64,000 bases of DNA from an uncultured Christensenella sp. (GCA_910583735.1 CAJTXS010000004.1:39603-103602); one strand, 5' to 3'; shown: positions 24,919 through 33,285, counted from the first letter of the stretch. Notes: generated by a model from the letters alone, not told the origin. Made by a program: numbers and translations.

Positions 24919-26268
24919 ATGTATACCAGTAAAGAGATAATAGAGACTATCAACATGGTATCGCGTCAGCATCTGGACGTGAGGACCATTACTATGGGTA
25001 TAAGCCTGTTCGATTGCATTACGGACAGCCCTACTCGTACCGCGGATAAGATATACGACAAGATAATGCGCAAGGCCGGCAATCTCGTAAGCACTGGCAA
25101 TGCCATATCCGCAGAGATAGGCGTCCCTATCGTAAATAAACGCATATCAGTCACCCCCGTAAGTCTTGTCACTGCGGCAAGCAAAGGTCATGAGCAGGCG
25201 ATCAAGGCGTTGGATAAGGCGGCGGCGGAGACGGGCATCGACTTCCTCGGCGGCTACTCCGCTTTAGTACATAAAGGCATGACGCCTTACGAGAGAGAAT
25301 TCATCGAAAGTATCCCTCACGCCCTCGCATCCACCGCCAAGATATGCTCCAGCGTCAACGTGGCGTCTACCAAAGCGGGCATCAACATGGACGCAGTGGC
25401 TATGTGCGGCAAGATAATCAAGCAGGCGGCGCTCCTCACCAAGGACAGCGATTCGTCGGCTTGCACCAAGCTGGTAGTATTCGCCAACGCGGTAGAGGAC
25501 AACCCATTCATGGCGGGCGCGTTCCTCGGAGTAGGCGAAGCAGACTGCGTAATCAACGTGGGCGTATCAGGTCCCGGAGTGGTTGCTGCGGCGCTCAAGC
25601 AATGTCACGGCGACCTCAGCGAAGTCGCGGAAGTGATCAAGGAGACCGCATTCAAAATAACGCGCGTAGGTCAGCTTGTTGCTAAGGAAGCGAGCAAGCG
25701 TCTCAACGCACAGTTCGGAATCGTAGACCTCTCTCTCGCACCCACGCCCGCCGTAGGAGACAGCGTAGCGCAGATATTGGAAGAGATAGGACTGGAGAGC
25801 GTAGGAGCATACGGAACTACCGCTACCCTCGCAATGCTCAATGACGCGGTCAAGAAGGGCGGTACAATGGCAAGCAGCCACGTAGGAGGACTCTCGGGCG
25901 CATTTATCCCCGTATCCGAAGACGCAGGCATGATAGCCGCGGCGGAGAGCGGCGCTCTCACTCTCGAAAAGCTCGAGGCAATGACCGCCGTATGCAGCGT
26001 AGGTCTTGACATGATAGCCATTCCCGGGGACGTAAGCGAAGAGATAATATCCGCCATGATAGCCGACGAAATGTCTATCGGCGTAATTAATTGCAAGACT
26101 ACCGCCGTGCGCGTAATACCCGTATACGGCAAAAAGGCAGGCGATTGGGCGACATTCGGAGGATTGCTCGGCAATGCCCCTATTATGGAAGTCAATCGCA
26201 AGTCTCCGCTTAAGTTTATATCTCGCGGAGGCAGAATACCCGCGCCGGCGCATAGTTTGAAAAACTAA
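24919..26268 (+). CDS. UPF0210 (DUF711/PFL-like) family protein
   Basis: 449 residues, the usual length. The family features are EIIETINMVSRQHLDVRTITMGISLFDC at the N-terminus, Cys-containing ICSSVNVASTKAGINMDAV, DNPFMAGAFLGVGEADCVINVGVSGPGVV, and VGLDMIAIPGDVSEEIISAMIADEMSIGVINCKTTAVRVIPV. Structures in this family have a pyruvate formate-lyase-like barrel but no glycyl radical has been shown. No reaction is assigned. It forms a conserved pair with the ACT gene upstream. It ends 5 bp before the first hairpin of a structured repeat. Confidence 0.92.
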   Translation: MYTSKEIIETINMVSRQHLDVRTITMGISLFDCITDSPTRTADKIYDKIMRKAGNLVSTGNAISAEIGVPIVNKRISVTPVSLVTAASKGHEQAIKALDKAAAETGIDFLGGYSALVHKGMTPYEREFIESIPHALASTAKICSSVNVASTKAGINMDAVAMCGKIIKQAALLTKDSDSSACTKLVVFANAVEDNPFMAGAFLGVGEADCVINVGVSGPGVVAAALKQCHGDLSEVAEVIKETAFKITRVGQLVAKEASKRLNAQFGIVDLSLAPTPAVGDSVAQILEEIGLESVGAYGTTATLAMLNDAVKKGGTMASSHVGGLSGAFIPVSEDAGMIAAAESGALTLEKLEAMTAVCSVGLDMIAIPGDVSEEIISAMIADEMSIGVINCKTTAVRVIPVYGKKAGDWATFGGLLGNAPIMEVNRKSPLKFISRGGRIPAPAHSLKN

Positions 26269-26272
26269 AGTT

Positions 26273-26350
26273 TAACCGCCAAACGCAACACAAGACGGAC
26301 TATAATTATATTTAATCGCTATTGAATTACCGTCTTGTATTGGCGGTTAA
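26273..26350. repeat. Oriented long hairpin, left boundary of structured repeat copy A
   Basis: AACCGCCA (26274-26281) pairs with TGGCGGTT (26341-26348). Next to it, on the left arm only, is an unpaired ACGCA-type bulge, then a second stem CACAAGACGG/CCGTCTTGT. The whole ~77 bp is nearly the exact reverse complement of the hairpin at 26717-26793, so copy A is framed by inverted repeats. Confidence 0.85.
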
Positions 26351-26358
26351 ACCTCTAT

Positions 26359-26711
26359 GCCCCGCAGGGAATAGCGAACGAAAACGACGCTTTTCGTAAG
26401 CGGTGCATTGAAAATGCAAAGCATTTTACGGAGGGGTGTCAACGAGGGGAACCATGTAGCAAATATGCGCAAGTAAAATACTTGCGCATATGTAAGCGTT
26501 TAATTGGTGCCCCTCGTTCCTTTGATGCCTCGCAGGGACAGCGAACGAAAACCACGCTTTTCGTGAGCGATACCGCGAAAAATACAAGCAATAATAGGCG
26601 CAGTATTTTTATATCGGAAAGAGTGAATTTTACGCGCTACAACAATTACTCTTATATGTAACAATGCGCGTAAAAGAGAGAAAACCATCCTTATAATGGA
26701 TGGTTTTCTCT
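26359..26711. repeat. Structured repeat body, copy A
   Basis: This ~340-bp body is shared with 62176-62399 plus 63270-63390 and with 63480-63820. It is built from short stems: ACGAAAA/TTTTCGT with loop CCACGC or CGACGC, AAATGC/GCATTT, a 9-bp ACGAGGGG/CCCCTCGT pair enclosing a perfect 13-bp stem, TTTTACGCGC/GCGCGTAAAA, and AAAACCATCC/GGATGGTTTT with loop TTATAAT. Copies differ mostly by paired changes. No protein frame is conserved. Confidence 0.8.
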
Positions 26712-26716
26712 CAAAG

Positions 26717-26793
26717 TAACCGCCAATACAAGGCGGCAATTCAATTGCGCTTAGATGTAATTATAGTCCGTCTTGTGTTGCGTCTGGCGGTTA
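26717..26793. repeat. Oriented long hairpin, right boundary of structured repeat copy A
   Basis: AACCGCC (26718-26724) pairs with GGCGGTT (26786-26792). The right arm has the extra GCGTC bulge before TGGCGGTT, opposite in orientation to the hairpin at 26273-26350. Its last base abuts the stop codon of the zinc-ribbon gene at 26794. Confidence 0.85.
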
Positions 26794-27129
26794 TCAATAA
26801 AGCAGCGCCCCCGTCATAACTATCGGCACAACGATAGCGACGGCAATCACCGAAATAACCACTCCCACCAAGACCGAAACCAAGGCGCCTACGCCTGCCG
26901 ACTTAGCGCGCTTGGGATACTCGTTGTTCCACACAAGCCAAAGAATCAAACCGACTATCGGAAAAAAGAAGCCAAGTACGCCATAGCCTGCGCTGGACGC
27001 GTCATCCTCTCTTGCTCTCTTAGAGTTATTATTGTTATTAATATAACTTGACCTATCGGTCTTAACGCCGCAATGTACGCAGAAGAATGCCTCTTCCTCA
27101 ATCTCTTTACCGCAATTCCAACAATACAT
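26794..27129 (-). CDS. Zinc-ribbon membrane protein (paralogue 1)
   Basis: 111 residues from ATG 27129 with GGAG upstream. The N-terminus is a zinc ribbon, CWNCGKEIEEEAFFCVHCG (two CxxC pairs). A short polar Asn-rich linker follows, then two membrane helices (GVLGFFFPIVGLILWLVW and VSVLVGVVISVIAVAIVV). The stretch between the helices, NEYPKRAKSAGVGAL, is also found in many small Clostridia zinc-ribbon proteins. The next gene upstream (27140) encodes a close paralogue. The role is unknown; the ribbon is cytoplasmic if the N-terminus is inside. Confidence 0.85.
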   Translation of the reverse strand: MYCWNCGKEIEEEAFFCVHCGVKTDRSSYINNNNNSKRAREDDASSAGYGVLGFFFPIVGLILWLVWNNEYPKRAKSAGVGALVSVLVGVVISVIAVAIVVPIVMTGALLY

Positions 27130-27139
27130 AATTATTCTC

Positions 27140-27427
27140 CTACAACACGATGCCCAGTACAATCATTGCCACTACGAATATCACCCACAGCACAAACGAA
27201 GCCAACGCGCCTTTGCCAGCCGATCTCGACTTCTTGGGGTAATCCTTACGCCATACCGCGTAAAGTGTAAGTCCGACAATAGGTATGAGAAATCCGAGAA
27301 TACCGAACCCCACGCTGGGCGCGTCATCTTCGGCAGGATGATAAGAATCATCCACTTGCTTGACTCCGCAATGCGGACAGACATAGGCGTTATCGTCTAT
27401 CTGACTCCCGCAATACTTACAATACAT
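27140..27427 (-). CDS. Zinc-ribbon membrane protein (paralogue 2)
   Basis: 95 residues, the same architecture as the downstream gene: zinc ribbon CKYCGSQIDDNAYVCPHCG, a short linker, the helix VGFGILGFLIPIVGLTLYAVW, the loop RKDYPKKSRSAGKGAL, and the helix FVLWVIFVVAMIVLGIVL. The shared order and motifs show that the two genes arose by tandem duplication. The 10-bp gap suggests one operon. Function unknown. Confidence 0.85.
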   Translation of the reverse strand: MYCKYCGSQIDDNAYVCPHCGVKQVDDSYHPAEDDAPSVGFGILGFLIPIVGLTLYAVWRKDYPKKSRSAGKGALASFVLWVIFVVAMIVLGIVL

Positions 27428-28111
27428 ATTATTACCCTCCCCTTACATGCAATCTACTCAATCTATACGCTTAAGCAGCCTGCCTTATCCTATCTTATCA
27501 AGTGCGCGACGTATAATGGCTACACTTATCTATTTCGACAAGGACTAAGTCGGCAAATATGTTGCCGTGTATAGGACATAGCGCCGACGCTCCGCCGCAG
27601 CGCGTATCGCCTTTCACATCTTATCCATAGTATCCATCGAATGATTGCCATTAATAGCACATATCGTTAAGATAAGGATAATACATTTATCCGATAAAGT
27701 CAATATGATAGTAATTCATATGCTGTTTAATAAGCCCACTATAACGTTTTTATCAGATATTGCCATTAGTAAACGCAATCGACGCGCAATTTCCGCAATT
27801 TAATTATTAATATTACTTCTGCAAATAGCTTCCAAAAGGTTATCTATTTGCTTCGCCGCTCTATGCTTTTACTACAATTAAATAATAGGCTATTAACGCA
27901 ATATTAAAATAAATATAAATTATTAAGACTTTACTATATACCCCGCTTGCAGTTATCGGCAAAGATTTGCCATCGATTATACTGCAATATCGTATACTTT
28001 ATAATACTTACTTATCATACATTAAAAGTAAATACGCCGACATATCGAATGCTCTTATCAATCAAAATTTATAATAATATTATATAGCTTATCTTTTAAT
28101 ATATTGCAACG
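27428..28111. other. AT-rich intergenic stretch downstream of the ribosomal operon
   Basis: About 680 bp with no credible gene. The part from 27600 to 28100 is very AT-rich with many short A/T palindromes, but no terminator or RNA is evident apart from the rplQ terminator that follows. Confidence 0.4.
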
Positions 28112-28145
28112 CAAAAAAATACCGCCCCGATTAATATCGGAGCGG
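28112..28145 (-). terminator. Terminator of the S10-spc-alpha operon
   Basis: On the minus strand CCGCTCCGAT pairs with ATCGGGGCGG (one G-U), followed by TATTTTTTT. It follows rplQ by ~20 bp. Confidence 0.9.
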
Positions 28146-28164
28146 CGCATGTAATTGCGTTTAA

Positions 28165-28692
28165 TTACTTCTTGGCAGGGGTGTCCTTAACCAACTCGAT
28201 GATAGCAACCTCTGCGTTATCGCCTCTGCGGTTACCCAATCTGATAATACGGGTATATCCGCCGCGCTGACCGCAAGCCTCAGCTCTCTTAGCATAGAAA
28301 GGCGCATGCTCGTTGAAGAGCTTCTCGATAAGGGGATGATTGACATCCTTGGTCCTCTCCTTGAATACGCTCATCTTCTCGCCTGCGGGCTTCTCTTCGT
28401 GCAAATCGCGCAGGACAGACATCATCTTCCTTCTCGCGTTGAGCTTCTTAACGCCGTCGTTGGTGAACTCGCGCTGCTCCTTAACGCCCGTGCTCTTATT
28501 GGTAACTGTCTTGGTAACTGCAACCGTATCGGTATAAGTATCCATAGCCAGCGTGATCATCTCTTCCGCTATACCGCGTACTTCCTTAGCCCTGTCAACG
28601 GTGGTCTCAAGGCGTCCGTACCACAAAAGCTCGGAAGCCTGAGTGCGCAGCATAGCCATTCTCGCATCGGCAGTTCTGCCTAACTTTCTCAT
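28165..28692 (-). CDS. rplQ: Ribosomal protein L17 with internal insertion
   Basis: 175 residues from ATG 28692, which sits 8 nt after GGAGG; a TTG two codons earlier is too close. The family start MRKLGRTADARMAMLR and end GGYTRIIRLGNRRGDNAEVAIIELV are clear. Bacillota L17 is usually ~120 residues; here ~50 extra residues lie in the middle (around TKTVTNKSTGVKEQREFTND and the segment before the C-terminal core). L17 lines the peptide exit region of the large subunit, so the insertion may be surface exposed. It is the last gene of the ribosomal operon. Confidence 0.93.
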   Translation of the reverse strand: MRKLGRTADARMAMLRTQASELLWYGRLETTVDRAKEVRGIAEEMITLAMDTYTDTVAVTKTVTNKSTGVKEQREFTNDGVKKLNARRKMMSVLRDLHEEKPAGEKMSVFKERTKDVNHPLIEKLFNEHAPFYAKRAEACGQRGGYTRIIRLGNRRGDNAEVAIIELVKDTPAKK

Positions 28693-28704
28693 TGTCAATG
28701 CCTC

Positions 28705-29658
28705 CTACTCTTCCTTGTTGCGCAGATTGAATCCCAAATCCTGCAACTTATTCATAACTTCGTCGAGGGACTTCTTGCCCAAGTTACGCACTTTAAGCAT
28801 ATCGTCCTCGCTCTTCTTAACTAAGTCTTGTACGGTATGGATGCCCGCCCTCTTAAGGCAGTTATACGACCTTACGGACAGATCCAAATCCTCTATGCTG
28901 GTCTCCAGCTTCTTAGTCTGCTTCTCGTCGTCTTGGCTGATGAGTATCTCTTGAGACTTCATCTTCTCGACCAAACCTACGAATACGCTTGCATAATCGG
29001 ACATTATCTTAGCGGACAGACTTATCACTTCCTTAGGAGAGGAAGTGCCGTTGGTCTTAACGGTGACGGTGAGCTTATCCAAATTGATATTCTGACCTAC
29101 GCGCGCGCTCTCTACCTGATAGCTTGCAGCCTCCACGGGGGAGAAGATAGAGTCGACGGGGATATATCCTATGGGCTGGCTCTCGTCCTTGTTATCCTGA
29201 GCGGAGACATAGCCTCTGCCCACGCCTATATTGATGTCCATCTCCAGCTTAGCACCCTCGTCGAGCGTGCAGATGTACATGTCGGGATTAAGTATCTCTA
29301 TATCCGAGCTGTGCTGAATGTCCGCGGCAGTAACTACGCCCGCGTCGTACTTGCGGATTGTAGCTATCTGTCTGAAATCGCGATCGTCGGTATGAGTCTT
29401 GACGGCAAGTCCCTTAATGTTAAGGATAATCGCCGTAACGTCCTCTTTAATTCCCTCGATAGAAGTGAACTCGTGGTTGACGCCGGTAATCCTGATGCCG
29501 ACGGGAGCGGCTCCGGGCAATGCGCCGAGCAGTATTCTCCTCAAAGAGTTACCCAAAGTCGTACCGAATCCTCTCTCGAGCGGCTCGGCTATAAACTTAG
29601 CCTCTTTACCATCAACGATATCGACTATCTCGATTCTGGGCTTAATGATCTCAATCAT
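28705..29658 (-). CDS. rpoA: RNA polymerase alpha subunit
   Basis: 317 residues, the normal length. The N-terminal dimerisation domain includes PLERGFGTTLGNSLRRILLGALPG (the family mark) and the C-terminal domain has LDLSVRSYNCLKRAGIHTVQDLVKKSEDDMLKVRNLGKKSLDEVMNKL, which contacts activators and UP elements. It lies 12 bp upstream of rplQ and 21 bp after rpsD, the standard alpha-operon order. Confidence 0.98.
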   Translation of the reverse strand: MIEIIKPRIEIVDIVDGKEAKFIAEPLERGFGTTLGNSLRRILLGALPGAAPVGIRITGVNHEFTSIEGIKEDVTAIILNIKGLAVKTHTDDRDFRQIATIRKYDAGVVTAADIQHSSDIEILNPDMYICTLDEGAKLEMDINIGVGRGYVSAQDNKDESQPIGYIPVDSIFSPVEAASYQVESARVGQNINLDKLTVTVKTNGTSSPKEVISLSAKIMSDYASVFVGLVEKMKSQEILISQDDEKQTKKLETSIEDLDLSVRSYNCLKRAGIHTVQDLVKKSEDDMLKVRNLGKKSLDEVMNKLQDLGFNLRNKEE

Positions 29659-29679
29659 CTTACTACCTCCTATCAGCTA

Positions 29680-30306
29680 TTACTTGGAATACAACTCAAC
29701 TATGAGATGCTCCTCAATATGCTCGCCTATATCCTCTCTTGCGGGCAACTCGGCTATTGTGCCGGTGAGTTTCTCCGCATCGAAAGTAAGCCATGTAGGC
29801 ACGGTAACCTTAACCGCGCCGGACTTGATATCCGCGAACACTTTCTTGTCGTTCTTGTTGTCCTTAACGGAGATTACGTCGCCCTTTCTGGTAAGATAAG
29901 ACGCGATGTCTACTCTCTTGCCGTTAACAGTAATAAGACCGTGATTGACTATCTGACGCGCCTGAGCTCTGCTGGAAGCAAGACCCATGCGGTAAACTAC
30001 GTTGTCCAATCTGCGCTCGAGCAATACAAGCATGTTCTCGCCCGTTGCGCCTCTCATCTTGCTCGCCTTGTTGAAGTAGCCCTTGAACTGCTTCTCGCAA
30101 AGACCGTAGAATCTCCTGGTCTTCTGCTTCTCGCGGAGCTGGATAGAGTACTCGGACGCCTTCTTGCGGGTAGCCGCGTGCTGTCCGGGAGGAGTAGGAC
30201 GCTTCTCCAAAGAGCACTTGCCGCTCAAGCATCTTGCTCCTTTCAAAAATAACTTTTCACCCTCGCGTCTGCACATACGGCAGACAGGTCCAGTATATTT
30301 AGCCAT
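29680..30306 (-). CDS. rpsD: Ribosomal protein S4
   Basis: 208 residues. The N-terminus is GPVCRMCRREGEKLFLKGARC with Cys residues resembling the zinc-binding form of S4. The S4 RNA-binding domain follows (RRLDNVVYRMGLASSRAQARQIVNHGLITVNGKRVDI). It is a primary 16S rRNA binder and, in many bacteria, an autoregulator of the alpha operon. It sits in the expected place between rpsK and rpoA. Confidence 0.98.
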   Translation of the reverse strand: MAKYTGPVCRMCRREGEKLFLKGARCLSGKCSLEKRPTPPGQHAATRKKASEYSIQLREKQKTRRFYGLCEKQFKGYFNKASKMRGATGENMLVLLERRLDNVVYRMGLASSRAQARQIVNHGLITVNGKRVDIASYLTRKGDVISVKDNKNDKKVFADIKSGAVKVTVPTWLTFDAEKLTGTIAELPAREDIGEHIEEHLIVELYSK

Positions 30307-30320
30307 TCTTCAACCTCCTA

Positions 30321-30725
30321 TTACAGCCTTCTGCGCTTGGGAGGGCGGCAACCGTTGTGAGGGATAGGAGACACGTCTTTAATCAAAGTGACTTCCAATC
30401 CGCAGTTAGCCAGAGCTCTTATCGCAGACTCGCGTCCCGAACCGGGACCGTTGACATAAACCTCTACGCTTCTCATTCCGCAATCTACGGCTACCTTAGC
30501 CGCGTCCTCCGCAACGGTCTGAGCCGCGAAAGGAGTAGACTTCTTGGAACCGCGAAGTTGCATCTTGCCCGAGCTGGACCAAGATATCGCGTTACCCTGC
30601 GTATCGGTGATAGTTACTATTGTGTTGTTGAAGGAAGCGTGTATATGTGCACAGCCCTTCTCGACGCGGCGCTTAGCCACGTTGCGTTTCTTTGCCGAAG
30701 ATGCGGTCTTTCTTGCTGCTGCCAT
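30321..30725 (-). CDS. rpsK: Ribosomal protein S11
   Basis: 134 residues. Conserved stretches are AHIHASFNNTIVTITDTQGNAISWSSSG, GSKKSTPFAAQ, VYVNGPGSGRESAIRAL and DVSPIPHNGCRPPKRRRL, ending in the invariant basic tail. It belongs to the platform of the small subunit. It lies between rpsM and rpsD with short gaps and its own ribosome binding site (GGAGG). Confidence 0.98.
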   Translation of the reverse strand: MAAARKTASSAKKRNVAKRRVEKGCAHIHASFNNTIVTITDTQGNAISWSSSGKMQLRGSKKSTPFAAQTVAEDAAKVAVDCGMRSVEVYVNGPGSGRESAIRALANCGLEVTLIKDVSPIPHNGCRPPKRRRL

Positions 30726-30736
30726 TATAAACCTCC

Positions 30737-31105
30737 TTACTTCTTCTTACGGCTTACGGTCTTCTTGGGACCTTTGCGCGTGCGGGCGTTCTGCTTGGTA
30801 GACTGTCCTCTTACGGGCAATCCCTTGCGGTGTCTGACGCCTCTGTAGCATCCGATTTCGGTCAATCTCTTGATGTTGAGCTTGATCTCGCGGTGCAAGT
30901 CGCCCTCAACCATCAGATTGTGATCGATATATTCCCTGATTTTGCTTACCTCGTCTTCGGTAAGATCCTTAACGCGTGTATCGGGGTTGATGCCCGTCGT
31001 TGCAAGTATCTTATCGGACGTTGCTCTGCCGATACCGAAGATGTAGGTGAGTCCTATTTCGACTCTTTTCTCACGTGGTAAATCCACGCCGGCAATACGT
31101 GCCAT
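30737..31105 (-). CDS. rpsM: Ribosomal protein S13
   Basis: 122 residues. Family features are MARIAGVDLPREKRVEIGLTYIFGIG, LNIKRLTEIGCYRGVRHRKGLPVRGQ and a basic C-terminal tail. It is located in the head of the small subunit, contacting 5S/L5 bridges and tRNA. It is the first protein gene after rpmJ in the alpha-operon order, with a ~190-bp gap to rpmJ that holds no other gene. Confidence 0.98.
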   Translation of the reverse strand: MARIAGVDLPREKRVEIGLTYIFGIGRATSDKILATTGINPDTRVKDLTEDEVSKIREYIDHNLMVEGDLHREIKLNIKRLTEIGCYRGVRHRKGLPVRGQSTKQNARTRKGPKKTVSRKKK

Positions 31106-31299
31106 GAAGTTACCTCCAATTCTTTGTGAATTAAAATATTTTAGTCGCTCTCAAGGAATGATAGGGATTGATAACGGAATGAAACCCTATTCAGCCGCAT
31201 CCTCTATGCGAATAATGCTATGGTATTATATCACTAATACCGCCAATTTGCAAGAAAAAGCTACCGTCAAGCGGCATTTTTTCTTATAAATAAACGATA

Positions 31300-31416
31300 T
31301 CAGCCCTGTCTCTGCTTATGCTTCTTATATTTAGAACAGATTACCATGACTTTACCGTCTCTTTTGATAATCCTGCACTTATCGCACATAGGTTTTACAG
31401 ATGGTCTTACTTTCAT
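31300..31416 (-). CDS. rpmJ: Ribosomal protein L36 (zinc-binding type)
   Basis: 38 residues, on the minus strand from ATG 31416 with GGAG upstream, ending TGA at 31300. The sequence starts MKVRPSVKPMCDKCRIIKRDG and ends with VICSKYKKHKQRQG; C11, C14, C27 and H33 are the four zinc ligands of the C+ form. It is a small large-subunit protein. It sits 15 bp after infA, as in other Bacillota. Confidence 0.97.
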   Translation of the reverse strand: MKVRPSVKPMCDKCRIIKRDGKVMVICSKYKKHKQRQG

Positions 31417-31431
31417 TATCGTCTCCTCCTA

Positions 31432-31653
31432 TTAATTCTTATTGCGCCATACTATCCTGCCCTTGCTCAAGTCGTAAGGGCTCAGCTCCACCTTAACGGC
31501 GTCGCCTTCGAGTATTTTTATATAGTTCTTTCTCAGTTTTCCCGACAGATAAGCCGTAATGACGAATCCGTTGGTAAGTTGGACCTTAAACGTAGTCGCG
31601 GGAAGCACCTCTATTATCTTGCCTTCCGCCTCAATAACGTCCTCTTTAGACAT
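31432..31653 (-). CDS. infA: Translation initiation factor IF-1
   Basis: 73 residues from ATG 31653, 6 nt after GGAGG; a longer frame starting at 31665 contains that ribosome binding site and is wrong. The OB-fold sequence SKEDVIEAEGKIIEVLPATTFKVQL, then ILEGDAVKVELSPYDLSKGRIVWR is typical. It binds the A site of the 30S subunit during initiation. It overlaps the end of the KOW-protein gene by 8 nt. Confidence 0.97.
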   Translation of the reverse strand: MSKEDVIEAEGKIIEVLPATTFKVQLTNGFVITAYLSGKLRKNYIKILEGDAVKVELSPYDLSKGRIVWRNKN

Positions 31654-31924
31654 TGCTACCTCCATTATCGACCGCGGCTATCTCCGCCGACAGCGTTTTA
31701 TTATCGGTTATGCCCCGAGACAATTCGTCCGACAGTCTGACGCTGTGTCCGACAAGTCTGATATGCTTGATCTTCTTCAGCTTGGGACTGTCTGCCGTCC
31801 TCTTTATCCCGTCAGCGAGCAATACATACGTCTCGCTTACGATAGCTATTACGGCAAGCGCGTCTCCCGCGTCGTGTCCTGCGGTGGATATTACCACGTC
31901 TCCCGTCTTAGGCAATTCTTTCAT
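31646..31924 (-). CDS. KOW domain RNA-binding protein (L14e/L6e-like)
   Basis: 92 residues. The first ~35 have a KOW-type pattern (GDVVISTAGHDAGDALAVIAIVSETYVLLADG), followed by KKIKHIRLVGHSVRL. Small KOW proteins between map and infA are common in Clostridia. They resemble archaeal/eukaryotic L14e and probably bind RNA, but none is well characterised. It starts 8 bp after map ends and overlaps infA by 8 nt, so all are co-translated. Confidence 0.88.
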   Translation of the reverse strand: MKELPKTGDVVISTAGHDAGDALAVIAIVSETYVLLADGIKRTADSPKLKKIKHIRLVGHSVRLSDELSRGITDNKTLSAEIAAVDNGGSNV

Positions 31925-31931
31925 ATCGACC

Positions 31932-32675
31932 TCACAGCGACAGTATATCGCAGCCGTCCGAGGTGATTACCACCGTGTTCTCGTAATGAGCCGACGGCTT
32001 GCCGTCTACGGTGACCACAGTCCATCCGTCGCTAAGCTGCCTTACGGCATAATCTCCCGCGTTGATCATGGGCTCTATGGCTATCGTCATTCCGGCGCGC
32101 AGTCGCATGCCTCTGCCTTGCTCGCCGTAATTGGGGACCTGCGGGTCTTCGTGCATCTCGGTGCCTATCCCGTGCCCTACCAGCGCCCTCACTACCGAAA
32201 ATCCGTTGCTCTCGGCATAGGACTGTATCGCATGTCCGAGATCTCCGAGGCGCGCTCCGTCTCTTAAGACCTTTATTCCCTCGAAGAAGCTCTGCTTGGT
32301 CACTTCTACGAGTTTATGCTTGAGCTCGCCTACCGCGCCCACCTCGAAAGTGCGCGCCGCATCTCCGTGGTATCCCTTATATATCGCGCCGATATCGACG
32401 CTTACTATATCGCCATCCTCTATGCGTCTATCCGAAGGTATGCCGTGCACCACCTGCTCGTTGACAGATATACAGGCGGACGCGGGATATCCTTCGTATC
32501 CGAGGAAGGAAGGGATTGCGCCCTGCGATATTATGTAGTCGTGCGCTATCTTGTTAAGATGCGCGCTTGTGACACCCGCCTTGACCGCTTCGCCTACTTT
32601 CTCAAGCGTATCTCTCACTATGAGATTGGCTGCGCGCATAAGCGCGATTTCCGCGGACGTCTTAACGGTGATCAT
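31932..32675 (-). CDS. map: Methionine aminopeptidase type I
   Basis: 247 residues from ATG 32675, after GAGGAT; a longer frame reaches into adk. The metal-binding residues lie in the expected places: VSVDIGAIYKGYHGDAARTF (two Asp), VGHGIGTEMHEDPQVPN (His and His/Glu region), AIEPMINAG (Glu) and HYENTVVIT (Glu). It removes the first Met from new proteins. The start overlaps the adk stop by 14 nt. Confidence 0.97.
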   Translation of the reverse strand: MITVKTSAEIALMRAANLIVRDTLEKVGEAVKAGVTSAHLNKIAHDYIISQGAIPSFLGYEGYPASACISVNEQVVHGIPSDRRIEDGDIVSVDIGAIYKGYHGDAARTFEVGAVGELKHKLVEVTKQSFFEGIKVLRDGARLGDLGHAIQSYAESNGFSVVRALVGHGIGTEMHEDPQVPNYGEQGRGMRLRAGMTIAIEPMINAGDYAVRQLSDGWTVVTVDGKPSAHYENTVVITSDGCDILSL

Positions 32676-33285
32676 CGAGTATCCTCGCGATATCCGCAAA
32701 TATAGTCTCTACGCTGCCGGTGCCTTCTACGACGCTGAGCTTGCCCTTAGCCGCATAATGGTCGGCGATGGGCTTGGTCTGGCTCTCGTATACTCTCAAT
32801 CTCTCCTTGACGACATCTTCCTTGTCGTCGTCGCGCTGATACAGCGGCTGAGAACACTTGGCGCAGCATGCGTCCTTGTATGTAGATATGTGATACGTCT
32901 CGCCGCACTTGCACATACGCCTGCCGCTGATACGCTTGACGACCGTCTCCGCGGGCACAGCCACGTCTATGACGACGTCTATGTCCGTAAATCCGTCCAG
33001 CGCCTCGGCTTGAGCGAGAGTGCGGGGAAATCCGTCAAGGATATATCCGCCGTCGCAGTCGGGCTTGCTCAGCCTGTCCTTGACGATTTCCACGGTCAAC
33101 CCGTCGGGGACGAGATTGCCGCTGTCGATAATCGACTTGACCTTTATGCCCAAAGGCGTACCTTCGCGTATGTTGGCGCGGAAGATATCGCCCGTGGATA
33201 TGTGCGGAATACCGTATCTGTCTTTTATCAGAGCCGCCTGCGTGCCTTTACCTGCGCCGGGCGCTCCGAGCAAAATGATTTTCAT
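32662..33285 (-). CDS. adk: Adenylate kinase (zinc-lid type)
   Basis: 207 residues from ATG 33285, whose first base pair overlaps the secY stop (TAATG); a TTG three codons upstream is not needed. The P-loop is GAPGAGKGT, then DGFPRTLAQAEAL. The lid holds CKCGETYH and CCAKCSQPLYQRDDD, i.e. Cys ligands for zinc as in Gram-positive enzymes. It interconverts ATP + AMP and 2 ADP. Confidence 0.97.
   Translation of the reverse strand: MKIILLGAPGAGKGTQAALIKDRYGIPHISTGDIFRANIREGTPLGIKVKSIIDSGNLVPDGLTVEIVKDRLSKPDCDGGYILDGFPRTLAQAEALDGFTDIDVVIDVAVPAETVVKRISGRRMCKCGETYHISTYKDACCAKCSQPLYQRDDDKEDVVKERLRVYESQTKPIADHYAAKGKLSVVEGTGSVETIFADIARILDDHR

Noticed and set aside
26273..26350. True integron attC site
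   Set aside because: GTTTAAC and GTTAAAC fit the consensus here, but the other hairpins do not, the enclosed bodies are not gene cassettes, and no integrase is present. Kept only as an analogy.
28828..30252. 474-codon plus-strand frame opposite rpoA and rpsD, and similar long frames opposite ribosomal genes, rpoB, rpoC and the surface gene
   Set aside because: They mirror the codon bias of the true genes on the other strand, lack ribosome binding sites and resemble no family.
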